Assembly: GCA_029532415.1 (NCBI GenBank)
Contig: JAQOTA010000052.1
Span: 124,001-188,000 of the forward strand
From: Marasmius tenuissimus
Taxonomy: Eukaryota > Basidiomycota > Agaricomycetes > Agaricales > Marasmiaceae
Direction of reading: 5' to 3'
DNA length: 64,000 bases
The notes beneath the pieces are model-generated. The model made no database searches and was not told where the DNA came from. It worked only from the letters and a program-made list of their open reading frames with translations. Both the position numbers and the translations under genes were made by a program. This document shows positions 11,179-23,063 of the stretch, in pieces. Position 1 is the stretch's first letter. Each line of letters opens with the position of its first letter.

Positions 11179-11612
11179 TTTCTGTAGTGGTGCTGGCCGT
11201 GAATGGGATGGCACAGAATGCATAACTGGGCCTGCGCTTTTATACCAAGCAGAGTATGCCACCATCAGACCAGTACTTCCCAGGCGGCTACCCGACAATG
11301 AGAGAGTGCTAGTATGACGGGGTAAGGCCACATCGATAAAGGGCCTTACGCCACTTTTGGGCCACAATAAACCTTCAACCGGGAACCGGGACACTCACTT
11401 TCTTTGTTGATGGAGAACGGCAGTCATGATCGCTGACACCCGGAATAAACAGCCCATTGTTGACCAACCTAATAAAAACGTGCCCTCCAAAAGGAGACAG
11501 TTATAGTTCCTCTTAGCTCTGAAGAGACGCCCATTGCGTTGTTCAAGTGACCGCCAAGTACTTGAGTTCGAACAAATATTGATATTCATACGCGTGCACT
11601 GGTCTTCACCTG
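11179..11612. other. Intergenic region between SURF1 and the basic protein gene
   Basis: About 430 nt between two minus-strand genes: 3' UTR of SURF1 and promoter of the downstream gene. A minus-strand open frame at 11395-11760 overlaps the SURF1 end and shows no protein character. Confidence 0.5.
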
Positions 11613-12680
11613 CTACGTATAACGAGGTAATTGACGAGTACGTTTGGTTTTCCGTTTCATGAGCAAGCGAGCAAACAGAATACTTGTCAATGCGGACAGG
11701 CCATACCTGCCGGAACACCGTCAGAATCGAATGGAAGAAGATTCGGAGTTCACATACCAAGTTATAACGTATGATAAGTGCGCATTTCGCAGATCAACCG
11801 TTGCCGGCCGGCCAACAGGTATTCCTTTGCTCAGACAGTAAGCTGCATCTCCGGCGTGTCCATCTGGGCAAAAGAATGATTAGTTGACTGTTCTTTCAAT
11901 GCTTGAACGGGATGCTCACCAAAAATCTGTTCGACAAAAACTGGCTGAACATTGGCCTGTTCTCCACCAGCATATTCCGCCATCGCGTCCACGTCCGTCC
12001 AATACCACTGCCCCTCCTCCGGCAAATTGTCAGGGGTGAACGTATTTCGGGGTTGTGATGTTCGTAACATTCCGGTGAGCTCAACCTCGCCTTCTTCTTT
12101 GGAGAATGACATATTTTGCGCAAATTCCTTCGGTATGAAGCCCCGATTGACGAGTACGGTCGTTCCGTTTTCGCGAAGAAGCGGTGTCACTACATGCACC
12201 CCATGAACACCCTCTCGTACTCGCGGCGCGAAAATCATCGTATGTTCGTGGTCCCATCTTCCTTTTAGTGACACCTTGCGCCAAACAAACTCGGGGAGGA
12301 CTGAGAGACTACCGGGTCCATGTGAGACAGGATACGAGCTCAGGATGGTTCACTTACTTGACTTTACTGGGGAGTACGAGAGGATGCAGTTCCAGCTTCT
12401 CTTGTAGCTCATCAATGAGATTGATTTTCCATTTGAGCCGTCCGAGTTGCCAGGTTCCAAGAGCGAATGTCAGGACTGGAATGAACCCGACAAGCACTAT
12501 GGTCGGACTCAACCATGGCTCGACCCGTGGCCTGTAGACCGAAGGAACGCTCGACTTTGCAGACCGACCGAAGAGACTAATATTCCTGCTATGGGGCTTG
12601 TTAAATACGCATGACCACGACTTGAATCGAGGGAAATGATGTCGTAGAACTTGCGGTCCTGGACGAAACGAGAAAAGCAT
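11613..12680 (-). CDS. SHY1: SURF1/Shy1, cytochrome c oxidase assembly factor
   Basis: Inner mitochondrial membrane protein needed for assembly of complex IV (heme a insertion into Cox1). It has a basic N-terminal presequence (MLFSFRPGPQVLRHHFPRFK), then the first helix TIVLVGFIPVLTFALGTWQL with the hallmark GTWQLGRLKWK. Further family blocks are LPEFVWRKVSLKGRWDHEHT, GVHVVTPLL.., VLVNRGFIPKE, GQWYWTDVDAMAE and VGRPATVDLRNAHLSYVITW. The second helix is YGLSALTSILFARLLMKRK, followed by a basic tail. Three GT..AG introns are placed by conservation; the last coding exon runs to the TAG at 11613. The start at 12680 is chosen because it opens the presequence. About 300 residues, usual for the family. 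Confidence 0.95.
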
Positions 12681-12916
12681 GCAGCTTCTCACGCATGCGC
12701 GGTCACAATTGATTCTGAGGCTGAACCTAACCTTCGCATTTCCCGCTTGTTTCGTGTCCACATAAAGGTCATTCTAATCTTCATTCATCTTGCTCTCTCA
12801 GTCTCATTGGGACTCTTCTATAAGCAGACTTTGCGCGGCATCCGCAGCCAGCATCGCCCTTTGAAACCCGACCACTATCTTGGCCCTGTACCCTACAACG
12901 GTAACCGGTCCTCAAC
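12681..12916. promoter_or_regulatory. Divergent promoter region SURF1 / SLA2
   Basis: 236 nt between the start codons of divergent SURF1 and SLA2, with a CT-rich tract at about 12770-12820. Both transcripts must start within or near it. Confidence 0.5.
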
Positions 12917-15900
12917 ATGAATGACGATATCCACTTCCCCACTCGACCAGTAGACAAGGACAGGGCAGAATCAGAGCTTGCGGTTCACATCAAGAAAGCT
13001 ACCAGCCAGGAAGAAAGCGCTCCTAAACAGAAACATGTCAGAAGTGCGTACATTAATTACATGCTACAAATCCGCAAGAGCTGAGGATCGCCAAAGAATG
13101 TATCGTGTTCACTTGGGACTACCACTCTTCAATATCGTTCTGGAGTGGCCTCCGAGTTCAACCAATTCTAGCCGATGAAGTTCAAACATTCAAGGCGCTC
13201 ATCACTGTGCACAAGATTCTTCAGGAAGGGCACCCCGTTGTGCGTGGATTGGGCATCTTCACTTTTGCTCTGTCTGACTCCGTTTGAAGACAATCAAAGA
13301 AGCACATGGCCAGACGTCGTGGCTGGAGACCTGCGCCCGCACGGTTGCCAGCGAGGGACAAAGAGGTATTTCTGATCAGTCTCTACCTGATGTCGCGGCT
13401 GAATCATCACTAGGCTATGGTCCTTTGATTCGAACATACGTCCAGTTCATCTTGTCGAAACTTCGATTCCATCGAATCCGGCCAGAATTCAACGGTCTGT
13501 TTGAATACGAGGAGTATGTCACTTTGAAAGGAATCAATGATCCGAATGAGGGGTGCGTCTTCACACCATTATCGTGTGCTACCCAGGCAACAACTTGAAC
13601 ATTGCAGATACGAAACGATTTCTGACCTCATGGGACTGCAAGATCAGATAGATTCCTTCCAGAAGACCGTCTTTTCTCACTTCAGACACTCCAACAATAA
13701 CGAGTGCCGAATTTCCGCTCTTGTCCCTCTTGTAAAAGAATCATGGGGTATATACAGGTTCATAACAAGCATGATGCGAGCAATGTATCGCCGTAGGTCC
13801 CCTACCATCGGATACCATCTTCCGGCTTCCTGATGCATTCGAAAAGGTACTAATGACGTCGATGCACTCGAACCTCTTCGCCAGCGTTACGCCACGCAGC
13901 ACTACAATCTGCGAAAGTTCTACTACGAATGCTCAAATCTCAAGTACCTCACTGGTCTGATCAACGTCCCAAAACTTGGTCAGGTGCGATGAACTACCGT
14001 CTTTCGTCATATTCATAGTGCTGACTATCGCAAAGGAACCACCAAACTTGCTCGATACGGGGGATGCACCGGATCTACCTGCGCGCCCCACGACCGCCGC
14101 AGTGAAGACACCTCCTCCAACTGCTCCTTCACCGGATTCCAAAGCAAGAGATGAACAAGCACGACTTCTCAAGCAGTACGAAGATCAGCAAAGGGCGCTG
14201 CAGGAGGCCAAAGAAGCAGAAGAGCGACGCCGAGCGCAGGAAGAACAACAACAGCGAATGGAGTTTGAGCGAAGACAACAGGAACAAGAGGAGAATCAAC
14301 GACGTGCTCAGGAGCAACTCTTGATGCAGCAACAGCAGATGTACCACGACCAAGCTGCGCAGCAAGTTGCCGAACTCCAGCGCGAGTTGCTGGCGATGAG
14401 AGGGCAATATGAACACGACCAGATTCTCTTAGAACAGTATGACAGGGTTCGTCATTGGGTTTCCCCTACACCGTGAGTACCGAACTGACCATTCTTCTAG
14501 CGAGTCAAAGCTCTAGAGACTGAGATGGCTGGTGCTTCAAGCCATATCGGCACTCAAATGGCGTCCAAAGACGAAATGATCAAGCAACTTCAAGACCAGG
14601 TTACCTTGTGGCGCAACAAGTACGAAGCACTGGCAAAGTTGTACAGTCAACTCCGGACAGAACACTTGGACATGCTTGCCAAGTTCAAACAATTCCAACT
14701 CAAGGCCAACTCTGCCCAAGAAGCCGTTGACAAGATGGAGAGAATGGAGCGAGATTTGAAGGCCAAGAACCTGGAGCTTGCTGACATGCTTCGAGAGCGT
14801 GATCGGGCCAGATTCGATATGGACAGGCAAAAGTCGTCACATAAGGAGGAAATAGATCGTCTGCGAAGAGAGATCAACTTTGCGAACGAACGTGCCGAAG
14901 ATTCGTCGCGAGACAAGAGCTCTGAAATGTCGCATATCATGGGCAAATACAACAGGCAACTGCAAGAGTTGGAGGATTCCTTGCGTGTGCGTCCATTCAT
15001 TTATCTATTCTTGTGATTTTTCCTTCCTTGACACTGCCTTTTCCTTGAAAAGGCGAAGCAAATGCAAATAGATGATCTGTTGTCAAAGTTGGATCTTTCT
15101 AAAGGCGAAGTAGAGAATGTTCGGGAAGAGAAAGATCAAGAGATCATGATCTTGAACGAAGAGCTGGAGGATGTTATGAGACAGCTCAAGGACAAGCAGA
15201 CGGTATCTCCTCGACGCTCGCATTGTTTTCAACGTCGGCTAACTGTCGGATTTAGGAGCAAAACTTGTTGGACGAGGCGAATACTACATCAGTCGACATA
15301 ATTCTTCTGGAAATGCGGAAGAAGTTGAACGAAATTATCGGTATGACATCTTTTTCCGCTGCAGGGTACGGGGTTTTCCTCAACTTACCACTTCGCCAGA
15401 CTCGATCTTCCGAGCATGCGAACAGAAGATTGACGAGGGCTTGTGGGACCTCCAATCCCTGGAAACAGGCAACCAAACCTCCACCCCGGAGTATGTGTTG
15501 TCCATGCTCGAAAAGTCGACCAACAATGCCACAGATTTCGCGACGATCTTCAACCTCTATCTCGGAGAGGAAGGTGGTGGTTCACATGTCGAAGTAATCA
15601 AAGCTGCGAACGAGCTGGCGCAGTCCATCGCGGATGTTCTCACAAGCACTAAGGGTGTTTCGCGGCTAGCGAGCGACGACGATGCTTCTGATAAAATCAT
15701 CAACGCTGCCAACCGTGTTGGAGAAATCGGTCTTCGATTCTTCATGAACGTGCAATCGCACAACATCGACCGCCTTCCCCCTTCCCAGCGCCAAGAAGTT
15801 GCGATGCGTCACAACAGTGACGTTCGTGGTGCCCTCACCAAGCTCTCGGAAGTCATCGACAAACTCATTCCAAAGGCATGAAGTCCGATGCACTTGCTCG

Positions 15901-16636
15901 TGCCAACGGCAACATCGGTGACATCGTGGAAGACGAGATGAACAATGCAGCTCTCCTCATCGAGAAGGCGACCCAACGTCTCCAAGAGCTCATGGACCGA
16001 CCCCGAGACCACAACAGATACAGCGCTGTGGATCTTCAAGTCCACGACTCCATTCTGGAATCGGCCAAAGCTATCACTAGCGCGATCGCACGTCTCATCA
16101 AGGCGGCTTCGGAGTCTCAGCAAGAGATTGTTGCGCAAGGCAAGGGGTCGAGCAGCGTGCAGCAGTTCTACAAACGTCACAACAGATGGACGGAGGGACT
16201 TATCTCCGCCGCCAGAGCTGTTGGACTCGCTACAAACCTCCTTATCGAAAGCGCAGACGGTGTTCTCTCTGGCACTCACTCTCTCGAACAGCTCATCGTG
16301 GCTTCCAACGAAGTGGCTGCCGCGACCGCCCAACTCGTTGCTGCATCACGTGTCAAGGCTAACCTGATGTCCAAGACACAAGAACGACTCGAAGAAGCTG
16401 CTAAGGCTGTGACCAATGCTTGTAAAGCACTCGTCCGACAAGTCAAAGCGGTGGCAGCTAAGCAGATGGAGGATGAAGAGGACGTCGACTATAAGAACAT
16501 GGCAGTCCTCGAGTTCAAGAAGCGGGAGATGGAGCAACAAGTTGAGATCGTCAAGCTCGAGAAGGAGCTTACCGTTGCACGGAAGAGGTTGGGTGAAATG
16601 AGACGAGCAGGATACCACACAGAGGAGACAGATTAA
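12917..16636 (+). CDS. SLA2: Sla2/End4 (Hip1R family) endocytic adaptor, one-base frameshift
   Basis: Links clathrin coats and PI(4,5)P2 membranes to actin during endocytosis. The N-terminal ANTH domain (about residues 15-280) reads KCIVFTWDYHSSISFWSG, ALITVHKILQEGHP and LRKFYYECSNLKYLTGL. A Pro-rich linker precedes a Gln/Glu-rich coiled coil (about 320-640, QLQDQVTLWRNKYEALAKLY). The C-terminal I/LWEQ (THATCH) actin-binding module contains ARANGNIGDIVEDEM and TKLSEVIDKLIPK, and ends in a basic coiled tail. At about 15878 the frame breaks: ..DKLIPKA meets a stop, while conserved sequence resumes one frame over (SDALARANGNIGDIV). One extra base would join them. About 11 short introns; roughly 1,040 residues. 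Gene identity is secure. Confidence 0.94.
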
Positions 16637-17057
16637 GGGTTCAGGCGGAGACTCATAGACTGACCTCTCGTTTTGAATACAGAAATCTCTACGTTTTACG
16701 CTTTTCGGTTATTTGCGTTTTACATGTAAATTCTATTCCTCCGGATAATTGACTATTGCTGCTGAGCACGAGACAGTGGACTATAGATGAACATATGGAA
16801 TATAGATGGAGAACGTAGGTAAAGAGAAAAGTCAAAAGAGTGGGAGGTAGAGAGGAGTTTGACCGACAACTAGTGAAAACAGTGATAACTGGCATTCAAG
16901 CATCCGTGGTGAGTTGCGCGCGAACAAGAGATCCTTGAAATGGGTAAAGTAATAATGTGGTAACTCAAGAAGAGGTATATAGTAGCAAAAAATATATGAA
17001 TAAAGATAGAAGCAAAGGCTCAAACGGGTGTGGGGAAACTGTACAAGGCTCACAAAA
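16637..17057. other. Convergent 3' region of SLA2 and unknown Ser/Pro-rich gene
   Basis: About 420 nt, AT-rich near 16970-17020. No gene seen; probably two 3' UTRs. Confidence 0.5.
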
Positions 17058-19635
17058 TCATTCATCACTCCGCAGTGTGTCAATCGAGTCTCTTGCAAAA
17101 TCCAGGAAACTATCCTCGTGTTGAAGGACTTTCTGCACATGACTAGGCCGCGGCTCCGACGGTTTCGCTGTCCGAGTATGAGAATGACTGGAATGACTGT
17201 TTCTCGGAACCTCGTCGTCAATATGAAGAAATGACGGTTTCTTCATTATGGGCCTTCGCGTCGTTGTGACGGGTGGCGCCGCAGTCGATGCCGCTTGGGT
17301 AGACGAGGTCGACCTTGTCGATTTCACACTTTTTGACCTTGGGGGAGGCGACAACGACACCATGGGAGGTTCCTCGGTCCGCCGACCGAGACTTGCCACC
17401 GACGTAGTGGTTGTCCGTCGAGGACGAGGCGGGGGAGGAAGGCTGACGAAACCTGGAGGTGGCGAAGGGGAGGAAAAAGGGCTGGAGGTTGGGCCGCTTT
17501 TGCTCCCGGGACGTCCACTTGGAGCACCTTGAGAGGTTGAAGGCCGTGACTTCGAGTAACCTTTCATTGAGTAACCCTTCATTTCATCGTCGACGTCTCC
17601 ACCTATGACCATTGAATGGGATCTGACAACCGGTCCGGGTGGATTGGGTCGTAACGAGCCCCCGAATAGGCTCTGCGATGCAACACTGGCGATGGATGGC
17701 GCGTAGTCATACTCCGACTCGGATGCTATTGAGGTCGTTGTCGATGTAATTGAAAGGCCTCTCGATCGCGACACTTCCATCGCCTGCACATCCGCTTCCA
17801 ATTTGAGCATCTCCGCGGGTGACATGATCTGCTTAGGGGTATAGTCCATGACAGATGCTTGAGGGCTATGGGGAACATCCCCCTCGTCCCAGAAGGAAGA
17901 TACTTGCAACGGTTGCTGCGCAGGAGGGTTCGTTTGAGCTGGGGTTGATGACTTCCGCTGGCTTCGGTCATGTTCAGCCGATATGCTGAAAATCGATCGA
18001 GCGTCGTCCTCAGGAGCGATTGACGTCGACGTCGAAGGGCGGCGCATACTAGATCCCGAAAACAATCGCTTTCTGACCGGAGTAGAGGGACCGCTGGCGC
18101 TATCTCTCTTCGCCTCGATGGTCTGCGAGCCGTCAGCGTTCGTGAAAGAGCTCGCATGGCGCAGGGGCATCGGCATTGGGGGTAAGGGGATCCGGGGGTG
18201 ATGAAAAGAGCGCTGTTTCCTTGGTACCTTCTCCCCCGCAGGAGGTTCTGGTTTCGATAAGGACGAAGAGGCCTTTAGGGATTGCTGTGATACAGCCCGC
18301 TTCAAGTTCTGCGGTGTGGACTTTGGGGAGAGCGATTCCAGATGTTCTTCTGCGGGTTGTGATGGCATCAGAACCCTCTCCCGAGCTTTATTACGCGGAA
18401 TATAATGTTGGTTATTCATTCCAGTGTCGCGAGATAACGAAGACAATGCCGAAGAGGTTGAATCTCTGAGAGACCGTCGCGAGGTTGTACTTCGGTCTTC
18501 TGTGGGGGCATTGGTGGGGGGAGGCGGGGGAAGCTTTTGACTTGGTGGGGCAGTCGCAGGCATACCCATTCTTTGAATTGAAGGTTGCCGCACGACAACA
18601 CGGGGAGAGGTGGGAGACACGGGATCGTGGTGATTGAATGAAGAGGGAGGGCGCTGTGGTGAGGGTAATCTGGGTTCTTTCTCGTCTTGCAAAAATTTCG
18701 ACCTTTGAGAGAGGGTGCCAACGGTCATGCCTCTGGCTCGCATGTGGGGCCTCGTTGAGCGTGAGCGGGCAGGATCTGGGTGACTCAAGCGGTTATGATC
18801 GGTTAATGTGGACGAAGAGCCTGATTTGAGAAGGTTGCTCATCCCAGGCGGATCAAGTAGATTGTCCCAAAGTGGGTCATTCAGAGAGATATCATCGTCT
18901 GACGACGAAGTACCTGGTGGTTTACTGAAACAGGGAGAGCGGGGTTAAAGACTATCAAGGTTTGAATAGTAGTGCCGGGACGCACCTGTGCGGATGATGG
19001 GGCAATTCAGATATCCAAGATGAGCCGCTCAGCACTGACAAATCCTCCGTATGATTCGAGTTGGACTGGGATGAAGACGAAGCATAAGAGGTACGGTTGA
19101 ACTGATGCTGCCTATCTAACGTCTTGGGTTGTATGAGATAGTCAGGGTTTGATGAACCTGAATAGGCCGACAGGCGATTTGGATCCTCTGGAGATGTGAG
19201 CGAGAAGTTCCTGGCTGCAAAAGGATCGGGGTCGGAGAGAGTGAGAAGAGAGTGACGATGGGAGCCTGAATCTCTCGAATCCGAGGGAGTTCTGGGCTCG
19301 AGGGAGTCGACGCGGGACTTCGTGGAGGACACAGACTTGGAAGGGGGTCGGCTGGCGTATACTGGGGGCGTTCGGGGTGAATACAGTGGTTCTCCTTGGG
19401 ATTTCGCGGTTAGAATCGCAGGCGGTGGATTCTGGATTGTCAGAGAAGGGTGTTTCTTGGACTTGGAAAGACCAATTGCCGAAGCAATAGTGTTGAACTT
19501 TGAGCCATCGGATTTCTTTGTACTATGGTCGCGCTGTGATGATTTTTCGGAATGAAACGAAGGATTGGATGAGGATTTCGAAATGGGCCACCAATTTCGG
19601 GAGGATGACTCGCGGGGCGAGAAAGTGGACGACAT
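17058..19635 (-). CDS. Ser/Pro-rich disordered protein of unknown function
   Basis: Not recognised. Two exons joined by a 61-nt intron (18925-18985) give 838 residues. Almost the whole protein is low complexity in Ser, Pro, Arg and Thr, with many SP/TP sites (possible CDK or MAPK targets) and poly-Pro stretches (QKLPPPPPT, SPSPPPGFVSLPPPP). One denser segment (MSPAEMLKLEADVQAMEVS) reads like a short conserved helix. The C-terminus is acidic (FLDFARDSIDTLRSDE). Start MSSTFSPRESSSRNWWPISK at 19635. Such proteins in fungi are often scaffold or polarity factors, but nothing here proves it. Confidence 0.7.
17554..17583. repeat. Tandem 15-bp duplication inside the Ser/Pro-rich gene
   Basis: Two adjacent near-identical 15-bp units (gagtaaccYttcatt) encode the repeated peptide MKGYSMKGYSK on the minus strand. 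It keeps frame, so it looks like a recent in-frame slippage. Confidence 0.75.
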
Positions 19636-20485
19636 GGAAGATGGAAGGAGTGACGGTACAGTTAAAATGGAAACAACAGAGGGCTAGAATGGCTGTTATC
19701 TGGATAAATATCAGAGAAAGGGACCGCTTGAGCCAGTTGAGCAGCTGCAAGAGGGTAACAATCCGAATTGGCGAGGGTCGTTTACCAGGTCATCGTAGTA
19801 CTTGTAGAATGTGCCAACGAGTTCGGACTTTTGAAATTGTCAAGGCGTGACTTCTTTTTTTTTACTCCGCTCACATCCCTGACGCCGGATGCAATTTCCC
19901 ACTCACTCATTCATTCAATAGCGTACCAGGTACCCTTTCATTTCTCCAGTTACCGGTATGTACGACAATGAGCTTCTGTCCTCCATTTCTCATGTCCAAT
20001 ACAGCTGATTTTAGTCTAATAGCTCGTCACTTGGTGTAACGTCGTCGCTGGCTTCTCGAATCCCATGTAACCATGTTACTGTGCCTGTTATCATGAAACA
20101 TCCGGCTTATCAAACATGGTCCATCGTCCATGGAGATGCGGTCGGCTAAGGGTCAGCAGGGGCCCCGGAGACGGCAGGAAGATGGGAGAAGAGTCAGAGT
20201 TCCATAGCTTCCGAAGACTTGATTTACACTCGCTAGCTAACCTCCGCCAACCAACCGATTGCAAAACCTTTCAGACGGATCGTAATCCTCTATGATCGCC
20301 GGTCAAAGCAAACGAACAAGCAATCGCATACGAGCGCAATGAATATTACAATGACACCGACGATGGTCCATGGGCGCCTGCTCCTCGTCCCAAGGTCTGC
20401 TGACCACCCGAGCTCTCATATCTTTGGCTTGATGGAGATGGTATTTTCTCAGGAGAACCGCACGATAACCTCGACCACCACCACA
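19636..20485. other. Divergent intergenic region upstream of the amidase gene
   Basis: About 850 nt between divergent genes, holding both promoters. A short upstream frame at about 20293-20343 (16 codons) precedes the amidase start, and an in-frame ATG at 20339 could add 49 residues. Homology supports 20486. A T-run lies near 19855. Confidence 0.45.
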
Positions 20486-22828
20486 ATGACTGATAGACCA
20501 GACTGGAAAACCGTAGCTTCGGAGAAGAAGTCCAGGCAACTGGCCGCAATTCCCAAAGAATGGCTCGACCGCCTGACTGCTAACCTTCCACCTCAAACTG
20601 AGCTCGACGTGACTTTGTATCCCAAAGTTTGCGGCCTTCTGGATGGGCGAGAACTGGACATCACCGAATCTGATGTCCCTATCTTACTTCAGAGATTGTC
20701 CTCTGGCGAATGGACTGCCGTTGAGGTCACCACCGCGTTTTGCAAGCGTGCAGTTGTGGCGCAGCAGTTGGTAGGTCACTTGGAACGCTCTTTTGGGAAA
20801 ACAAATCTTCATCGACCGACTAGACCAATTGTTTGACCGAGATATTCTTTGACCGGGCCTTGGCTCGCGCAGCTGCCCTCGACGACTACCTCAAGACGAC
20901 AGGAAAAGTCGTCGGGATGCTCCACGGTCTCCCGATCTCCCTCAAGGACCAGGTGAACATTAAGGGATTAGACTCCACCATAGGCGAGCGCCTCTTCTTG
21001 TACATCCAGGACACTACTGACAGCTACTTTCCATTTTCGCCAGGATACGTTTCCTATGCCAATAAACCCGCCGAGCGAAATGCTGTACTCGCCGATATTT
21101 TGGAGTCACACGGAGCCGTACTTTTCGTGAAAACGAATATCCCGCAAACCCTGATGGTACGTTAGCTCTCTATGGCTTACGCACCCGGGGATTAAGAGCC
21201 TAACTTTATCGGGATTCGGGCTTCATTCGCAAATATGAATGTGCTAACCAGTGGCCCGAAACTCATAACAACATCTTTGGAAGAACTCTGAATCCCAACA
21301 ATCGCTCATTAACATCGGGAGGCTCTTCGGGCGGGGAAGGTGCTCTCGTAGGTAAGGGAGTTGTCGCACAGTATCATTCTGGGGCTATTCGTCTGACCGT
21401 CGTGTTCTCTCAGCTCTCAAAGGCTCACCTCTCGGTGTGTACCACTCTTTATCCCCTTTGACTTCCGGAGGATACGGATTGATTTATGCTCAACCTGTCA
21501 CATATTAGGCGTTGGATCCGACATCGGAGGGTAAGTATCATTTCCCCTCTCTCTACGCAAGTGTCCTCGGTCGGTAACTTAACTCCTTCCAGATCTGTCA
21601 GGATCCCGTCAGCTTGCTGCGGTACGTACGGCTTACGCCCTTCAACCGGAAGAGTTCCCTATGGCGGATGTGCAAACTCCCTCGAGGGACAAGATTCGGT
21701 CCTATCGGTTCTAGGTCCTCTGTCAAACTCCCTCGATGGGCTCAAGTTGTTCATGCAAGCTGTAATCGATGCCAAACCATGGATGAAAGATCCGCTCGCT
21801 GTTTGTAAACGATGGAACGAGGAGGAATACCGACTAGCTGACTATGGCGATGGTAAACAACTCTGTTTTGCTGTTCTATGGGACGACGGAGTGGTAGCCC
21901 CCCACCCTCCTATCCTTCGAGGTCTTGAAATGGCAAAGAAAGCGTTGCTTGAGGCTGGGCATAAAGGCAAGTCATAGTCCTCATTGCCGCTCATCAGTCT
22001 GTTGAATACGTTAACCGCGACAGTAATTGACTGGGTTCCCCTAAAGCACGCCGAAATCTACAAATGCATCGTATGTTATTACTTGTTTTCGTCCAGTCAC
22101 CGACCTCATCTGACTTGCTGGCAGTCAGCGATTTGGAGCGCCGGCGCCGCGGAAGACTATGAAATCGTCACCGCCGTATCAGGTGAACCGGTCATACAGA
22201 CTATGCTCCCAGAGACGGACATATTGGCGGGAGAGACCCTCTCCTACCGACCCTCCAGCGCAACAGCCTTTTCCGCCTATAAACTTTGGCAAGTGCAAAA
22301 GGCCAGGAGGGTTCTACGAGAAGAATACTTACAGCACTGGCAAGAGACCATCGAAGTAACTGGGACTGGCCGACCAGTGGACGCAATCATATGTCCCGTG
22401 GCAGCCACCCCTGCACCTCCTCACGGAACCACGAAGTAAGGAATGCCGTTTTTGTTAGACCTCGATCCATCATGAACCCCAACCCCCACCAGAAACGCAA
22501 ACTATACAATGATCTGGAACGCTCTGGATTACGCGGCGCTCGTGATCCCAGTTTCCAAAGTCGACCAGAAACTTGATGTCAAGAGGGAACGGTCCGCTTT
22601 CTACAACGACGATGACAAAGCGCACTATGAAAGCTGTTCGTGTTTCCATCCCATCAGAAAAGAAAGAGCAATGCGTTACTTACCTCCCGCGCGACAGACG
22701 ACCCAGCAACATACGTGAACGCACCGATCGCAGTCCAGATCGTTGGGAGGACCTTGCAGGAAGAAGCGGTCCTCGGAATGGCGGAAATCGTGGATTTTGC
22801 GTTGAAAGCGCACAACCCTAAACTTTGA
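20486..22828 (+). CDS. amdS: Acetamidase-type amidase (amidase signature family)
   Basis: Hydrolyses short amides to acid and ammonia, a nitrogen and carbon scavenging role in fungi. The protein aligns in order with fungal acetamidase: DWKTVASEKKSRQLAAIPKEW, AFCKRAVVAQQLTNCLTE, MLHGLPISLKDQ with the catalytic Lys, LTSGGSSGGEG and GVGSDIGGSVRIPS with the cis-Ser and nucleophile Ser. Later come YGLRPSTGRVPYGG, HPPILRGLEMAKKAL and NAPIAVQIVGRTLQEEAVL. About 560 residues. There are many introns. The one at 21967-22023 begins with GC and must be removed because the frame otherwise stops. That at 20984-21043 also begins with GC and is 60 nt without a stop, so it could be retained. The start at 20486 gives MTDRPDWK. 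Substrate range is not known. Confidence 0.9.
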
Positions 22829-23063
22829 TCGTCGTTCTTGTCAGCCCTGCAGATAGCGATGGTAATCAGATACACATGTAAACTAGAAGAAATCGGGATA
22901 CATAGGGAAGTGCGCAATAAGATCATGATGCAGATGAAGAGACTATGCTGGATGCCTGTATGGTAGTAAAAATACATACTGTAAGTATCTGAACGATGCA
23001 AGATACGCCACTATGAGGGATATGAGAGGCGGTGACCAGTCCGAATATGGAGATGAGGGAAGG

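Noticed and set aside
11395..11760. 121-codon minus-strand frame
   Set aside because: It overlaps the last SURF1 exon and intron in another frame and shows random composition.
12917..16636. SLA2 as a marker of a mating-type locus
   Set aside because: SLA2 flanks MAT in many ascomycetes, but no homeodomain, HMG, pheromone or receptor gene is near, and the window is basidiomycete.
20339..20485. Upstream in-frame start for the amidase
   Set aside because: It would add 49 residues with no likeness to the family; MTDRPDWK at 20486 matches the usual acetamidase start.
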